NCBI GenBank assembly: GCA_027579435.1
Contig: JANBPK010001118.1
Location: forward strand, 1 to 33,886
Direction: 5' to 3'
From: Candolleomyces eurysporus
Lineage: Eukaryota > Basidiomycota > Agaricomycetes > Agaricales > Psathyrellaceae
Length of the DNA: 33,886 nucleotides
Both the position numbers and the translations under genes were made by a program. Below the pieces are notes generated by a model. It saw only the letters and a program-made list of their open reading frames with translations, had not been told where the DNA came from and made no database searches. This document shows positions 30,965 to 33,886 of the stretch, one piece after another; within the stretch, counting starts at the first letter, position 1; each line of letters opens with the position of its first letter.

Positions 30965-31955
30965 ATGCTAGCTACCCGCTAATGATAATACAAGTAAAAC
31001 AGAGACGTATATATATGTAATTAATGTTTGGCAAACAGACAGAGAAACAAACAGATGACAGAGACAAAGAGAGATAAGAAACATGATCATATGAGGGTAT
31101 CAAAGGCCGAGAGTTGAGTCTCGAACTTTAGAACACAGTCCAGGCACTTTGCAAACCTGTTCTGGACGCGGCTGTTATTGAGTCCGCATGGAAATTCACC
31201 GAGGATTGCTTCTGGAGAGCGCGCCCTTCCGTTCGCGCACCTAATCCGACGAATTGATCCGACTTTTGGGTGCTTGGCTCCACCAAGCCACACTGCTTCA
31301 CTACTCTGCTGACTCTTTCCTTCTCTTGGCTATGGACAGGCTGACTGAGCTTCGGGTTGCTGACCCTATATGCTTTAGTCGTACTTTCCGGTTTTCCGAG
31401 CAGGTTCACGAACTTTGGATTAGCTGTCCGATGTTGATCACTGCTTACGTTCCTTCCAATTCGGGTCACGTCAACGCTTATTGACTTAGCGGATCGCTCA
31501 TCAATTCTCGAAGCCACCGGCTGCTTCGTGAAGTCTTCTGCTTAGCGAATGTCAGGGCGAATTCCCTTGTAATGTGCACAACTCCCTCCAGCATCGTACC
31601 TCGCCAGGTCAGGCATGCTGGTTAGACTTCGAATAGTATGACTGCGTTTCAGATACGCTCGCGAGACCTTCGTGAACTTAAAGTGTCATCGCAGAACCGT
31701 CTTACTCAGCGTTCTTTCGTTCTCTAGGGCGTCTGCTTAGTTGACAGTCAGGGATAACTCCAACTCTTATATTTCCTGTCCTTCAAGAAGATCTCTTTAA
31801 TTATCTACGTCGATTCGCGAACTTTACGAATAGATTCGCGAATTTGAGAGGGTGTCTATGCAGACGGCGTATCAATGATTGCATGAAACTGGCACAAAGT
31901 GGAGATTTTCACCTGTTCCTAGTAGCTGTCCTTGACAACAACAGATTGATCTATT
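30965..31955. other. CpG-containing intergenic region with TTCGNGAA motifs
   Basis: No supported gene. 31090–31850 is CpG-richer than its right flank and contains several palindromic or near-palindromic motifs (gttcacgaac 31403, cttcgtgaag, gattcgcgaac, gattcgcgaat). It also has a loosely repeated segment, tctgcttagcgaatgtcagg at about 31537 and tctgcttagttgacagtcag at about 31733. It might be a solo LTR or an old DNA element; no paired ends were found. Confidence 0.35.
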
Positions 31956-32242
31956 TTATAAAGATGAGGCTTCTGCACTTGGCCAGTGAAATAGGAACTT
32001 ACTGTGTACAGAAATCTTTTCATCCAATGACGCAAGAGAACCTAGCTGTTGTAATCCAAATGGCGTCCCCAAGTCTTCGCAATCGACGATAACCACTACC
32101 CTGCCCTTTGCCACCCTTTCATGAATTGCATAAGGCACTGCCTGATTGTATTCTGCCTTGGTCATGATGTTGAACATTGGATCATTGGGAGCGGAAACAT
32201 GAGGGGGCTCTGAGGTTACCTCATCGCCAAAACGATTGCAGG
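31956..32242 (-). CDS. Hypothetical exon (VVVIVDCEDLGTPF)
   Basis: The minus-strand frame from about 32242 reads NRFGDEVTSEPPHVSAPNDP, then IHERVAKGRVVVIVDCEDLG and LQQLGSLASLDEKISVHS. A donor-like gtaagt follows immediately, so the last 20 codons to the stop at 31956 are probably intron. Composition is protein-like. I do not recognise a family and no further exon is identified. It may be one exon of a gene or a gene fragment. Confidence 0.35.
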
Positions 32243-32770
32243 ATCACTGGTATAATTCAATGAAGAAGTCATGCTGTTCTGCATGCTTGAATACAGTAGG
32301 GTTAGAATTTGAGGTTCTGAGAGGTAATGGGTCTTATGTGCACTGTAATTTGATACTGCTCACAATGACCATCTGGGTGCCAGAGGTTCATTGAAGCGGA
32401 TTTGAGATGCTTCTGTTATTAACTGGTCAGATGGAGTGTTAGCTTGAGGTGGAGCATAAATGAATATTGGAGGAAGNTTTTGTTCGATACCACAGAACCG
32501 CTGCCCTGGGCTTTGAAAAACAGCTCTTTGAGCTTTTTACGTGCCACTGCCTGTTCTGTGTGGCTACAGCTTTCAGTTGTCTTGCTATTTTTTTGCCTTC
32601 TTGGTTTTCTTTGGCCAAGAAATGAGATCAGTAATATAAAGCTATGCACTGGAGTGTAACTTACCTTTGTCTTCTTCTTGTTCTTCTTAATCTTCTCCCT
32701 TTCCTCCTCCTTGTCATCACCCTTCTCCCTTTCCTCTTCATCATCTCCCTGATCCCAGGGGTTAAGATGA
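32243..32770. other. AT-rich spacer with pyrimidine tract
   Basis: No gene is supported. 32662–32750 is a plus-strand CT-rich tract (cttcttcttgttcttctt and following ctccctttcctc repeats). CpG disappears from 32542 onward. Confidence 0.4.
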
Positions 32771-33010
32771 GAGCTAGGGCATGGATCAGAGCTGGGGCTA
32801 GGGCTGGGGCTAGGGCTGGGGTTAAGACTAAGGCTGGGTTGAGATGAGGGCTGAGGCAGGGACCAGAGCCAGGGTTGAGATGAGGGCTGGGGTTAAAACC
32901 AGGGCTGGGGCTAGGACAAGGGCTGGGACCAAGGCTAGGACCAAGTCTAAGACCAGGGTTGGGGCAAAGACCAGGGCTTTGGCCAAGATGAAGGCTAAGG
33001 CAAAGACTAA
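32771..33010 (+). repeat. G-rich minisatellite, forward orientation
   Basis: Irregular copies of gggctggggctagg / gggttgagatgagggctggg / aggaccaaggctagg units. Closely spaced runs of three or four Gs could form G-quadruplexes. Both strands stay open (an Ala/Gly/Arg/Lys-rich frame on +, Leu/Ala/Val-rich on −), an effect of the six-base-like units and not evidence of a gene. Confidence 0.85.
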
Positions 33011-33023
33011 AGGAGTATCCATG

Positions 33024-33350
33024 AGATAGGAACTACAGAGACCAGAGAGTCCATGAGACAAGTCCAAAGGATTGTAATACTTGCATTACTAGCCTCTCAA
33101 AATCTGTTTCCATGGCTGATGAGCTTTCAAGCTTTGGGTGATAGATCATCTTTGATGTGTTCATAGATGACTGGCATAGAGTCTTTGAAAGCACCTTTGA
33201 GATCAGACCAGTCCTCTTTCTGAAGCTTGGTCACAATGTTTACTCTGGAGCCATAAGGCAAACACAAGGCATACATAAGATAGAAACTGCAGAGACCAGA
33301 AAGTCTATAAAACAAGTCCAAGGGGTCATAACATTACCCTCTCACTAGGT
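33024..33350. repeat. Direct repeats, 255-bp period, around a coding remnant
   Basis: gataggaactacagagacca at 33024 recurs as gatagaaactgcagagacca at 33279, and similarity continues for about 70 bp (acaagtccaa…). Between them the minus strand reads SRVNIVTKLQKEDWSDLKGA then SMPVIYEHIKDD, a protein-like fragment of unknown family. The pair could be remains of terminal repeats or a partial tandem duplication. Confidence 0.5.
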
Positions 33351-33368
33351 TGAAGTCCCTGACCTCGA

Positions 33369-33695
33369 CTAGATACCCCTCCAAATCTGCAGCTCACAGT
33401 CATCACACTTTTCCCTACTATAACAACAAAGGTCACACCCATCTGGGTAACCTAGTTCCTCTTCACTGTCCCTTGAACTTCCCTGGACAAACTGAGGGTA
33501 AGGAGTAGGCCGTTGTTGAAGAATGGTTGGGTCAAAGTTGGGGATAGGGAGGTGTAGGTGAAGAGGGGACAACTGTGGAGGTGAGGGTTGATAGGTGAGA
33601 TTGACAACATCATCTCCCAGATAGGCATCAAGGCCTCTTTTCTTCATATCCCTGAACAATCTCCTACTCTTTTCCATTTTTTCCCCAACCAACAA
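33369..33695 (-). CDS. Hypothetical protein with Pro-rich centre and cysteine cluster
   Basis: 108 codons on the minus strand: a basic/charged start (EKSRRLFRDMKKRGLDAYLG), a Pro/Leu/His-rich middle, and an end with GCDLCCYSREKCDDCELQIW, a C-x2-CC-x5-C-x2-C cluster that could bind zinc. The ORF ends in TAG at 33369–33371. It lies between the two opposed minisatellite arrays in CpG-poor DNA. A Gag-like or other mobile-element product is possible but unproven. Confidence 0.35.
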   Translation of the reverse strand: MLVGEKMEKSRRLFRDMKKRGLDAYLGDDVVNLTYQPSPPQLSPLHLHLPIPNFDPTILQQRPTPYPQFVQGSSRDSEEELGYPDGCDLCCYSREKCDDCELQIWRGI

Positions 33696-33699
33696 CTCA

Positions 33700-33886
33700 T
33701 AACCCTANGCCCTGGCCCCTGCCCCAGCCCTCATCTCAACCCTAGCTCTGGTCCCTGCCCCAGCCTTCATCTCAACCCCAGCCCTCATTTTAACTCCAGC
33801 CCTGGNCTCTGCCTCAGCTTCTAGCTCTGGTCCCTGCCCCAGTCTTTATCTCAACCCTGGGCCCTAGTCTCAACCCCAGCTCTGGT
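33700..33886 (-). repeat. Same minisatellite in inverted orientation (runs off window)
   Basis: The complement of this block shows the same units as 32771–33010. For example, the complement of about 33725–33770 (ggcagggaccagagctaggg followed by ttgagatgagggctgggg) matches about 32851–32900. Two N calls are present. The array continues past the window edge. Confidence 0.82.

Noticed and set aside
31540..31860. Solo LTR starting tgtcaggg
   Set aside because: No matching ca-ended partner border or target duplication could be found; left as an unresolved possibility only.
32644..33067. Open frames rich in Ala/Gly/Arg/Lys (+) and Leu/Ala/Val (−)
   Set aside because: They result from the G-rich minisatellite; both strands are open at once and no unique sequence supports a protein.

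Overview
The window is nuclear DNA from a filamentous basidiomycete, most likely an agaricomycete (mushroom-forming) fungus. The supported genes are split by short GT–AG introns of about 50–67 nt. The protein families fit that group: Kelch–MYND, F-box with the coil-then-F-box layout of mushroom genomes, NACHT–WD40 STAND proteins and a type II NADH dehydrogenase. I saw no bacterial operons, Shine-Dalgarno patterns or CRISPR. Ns are dense between about 21.7 and 25.4 kb, so indels there may be sequencing or assembly problems.

Left part (1–15.4 kb): a segmentally duplicated gene cluster. It opens with a Kelch–MYND gene cut by the window edge. Behind it are decayed copies of a [MYND 3' end on +] / [F-box gene on −] unit: three F-box pseudogenes and three MYND-tail fragments. 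Two of these fragments keep intron sequence, so the copying was at DNA level. Interleaved are two long direct copies (about 4.92–8.20 and 12.14–15.23 kb) of a segment with a multi-spanning membrane protein gene. Copy 2 is intact (609 codons by my model). Copy 1 has the same structure plus one extra base at an N. Inverted relics of the same gene or its upstream region flank the copies. Comparing copies exposes two small insertions: a 281-bp element with long terminal inverted repeats and a TAG target duplication in copy 1, and a 172-bp insertion in copy 2.

Middle (15.4–25.5 kb): a stretch of degraded coding sequence with a paralog near 26 kb. Next is a seven-exon NLR-like gene (NACHT NTPase plus WD40 repeats, + strand). 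Last is a type II (alternative) NADH dehydrogenase on the − strand, probably mitochondrial. The NLR gene has a GC-rich 5' half and a 3' half that becomes completely free of CpG (about 20,446–22,811).

Right part (25.5–33.9 kb): the second degraded paralog; a satellite-like array built on short perfect palindromes, with a 186-bp higher-order period; an uncharacterised two-exon gene; small coding fragments; and at the edge a G-rich minisatellite present in two opposite orientations, inside another CpG-free tract.

I see no multi-gene system that works as a machine. The notable biology is a birth-and-death cluster of F-box/MYND/membrane genes, an NLR with extreme CpG loss, a palindrome-based satellite and a newly visible non-autonomous DNA transposon.
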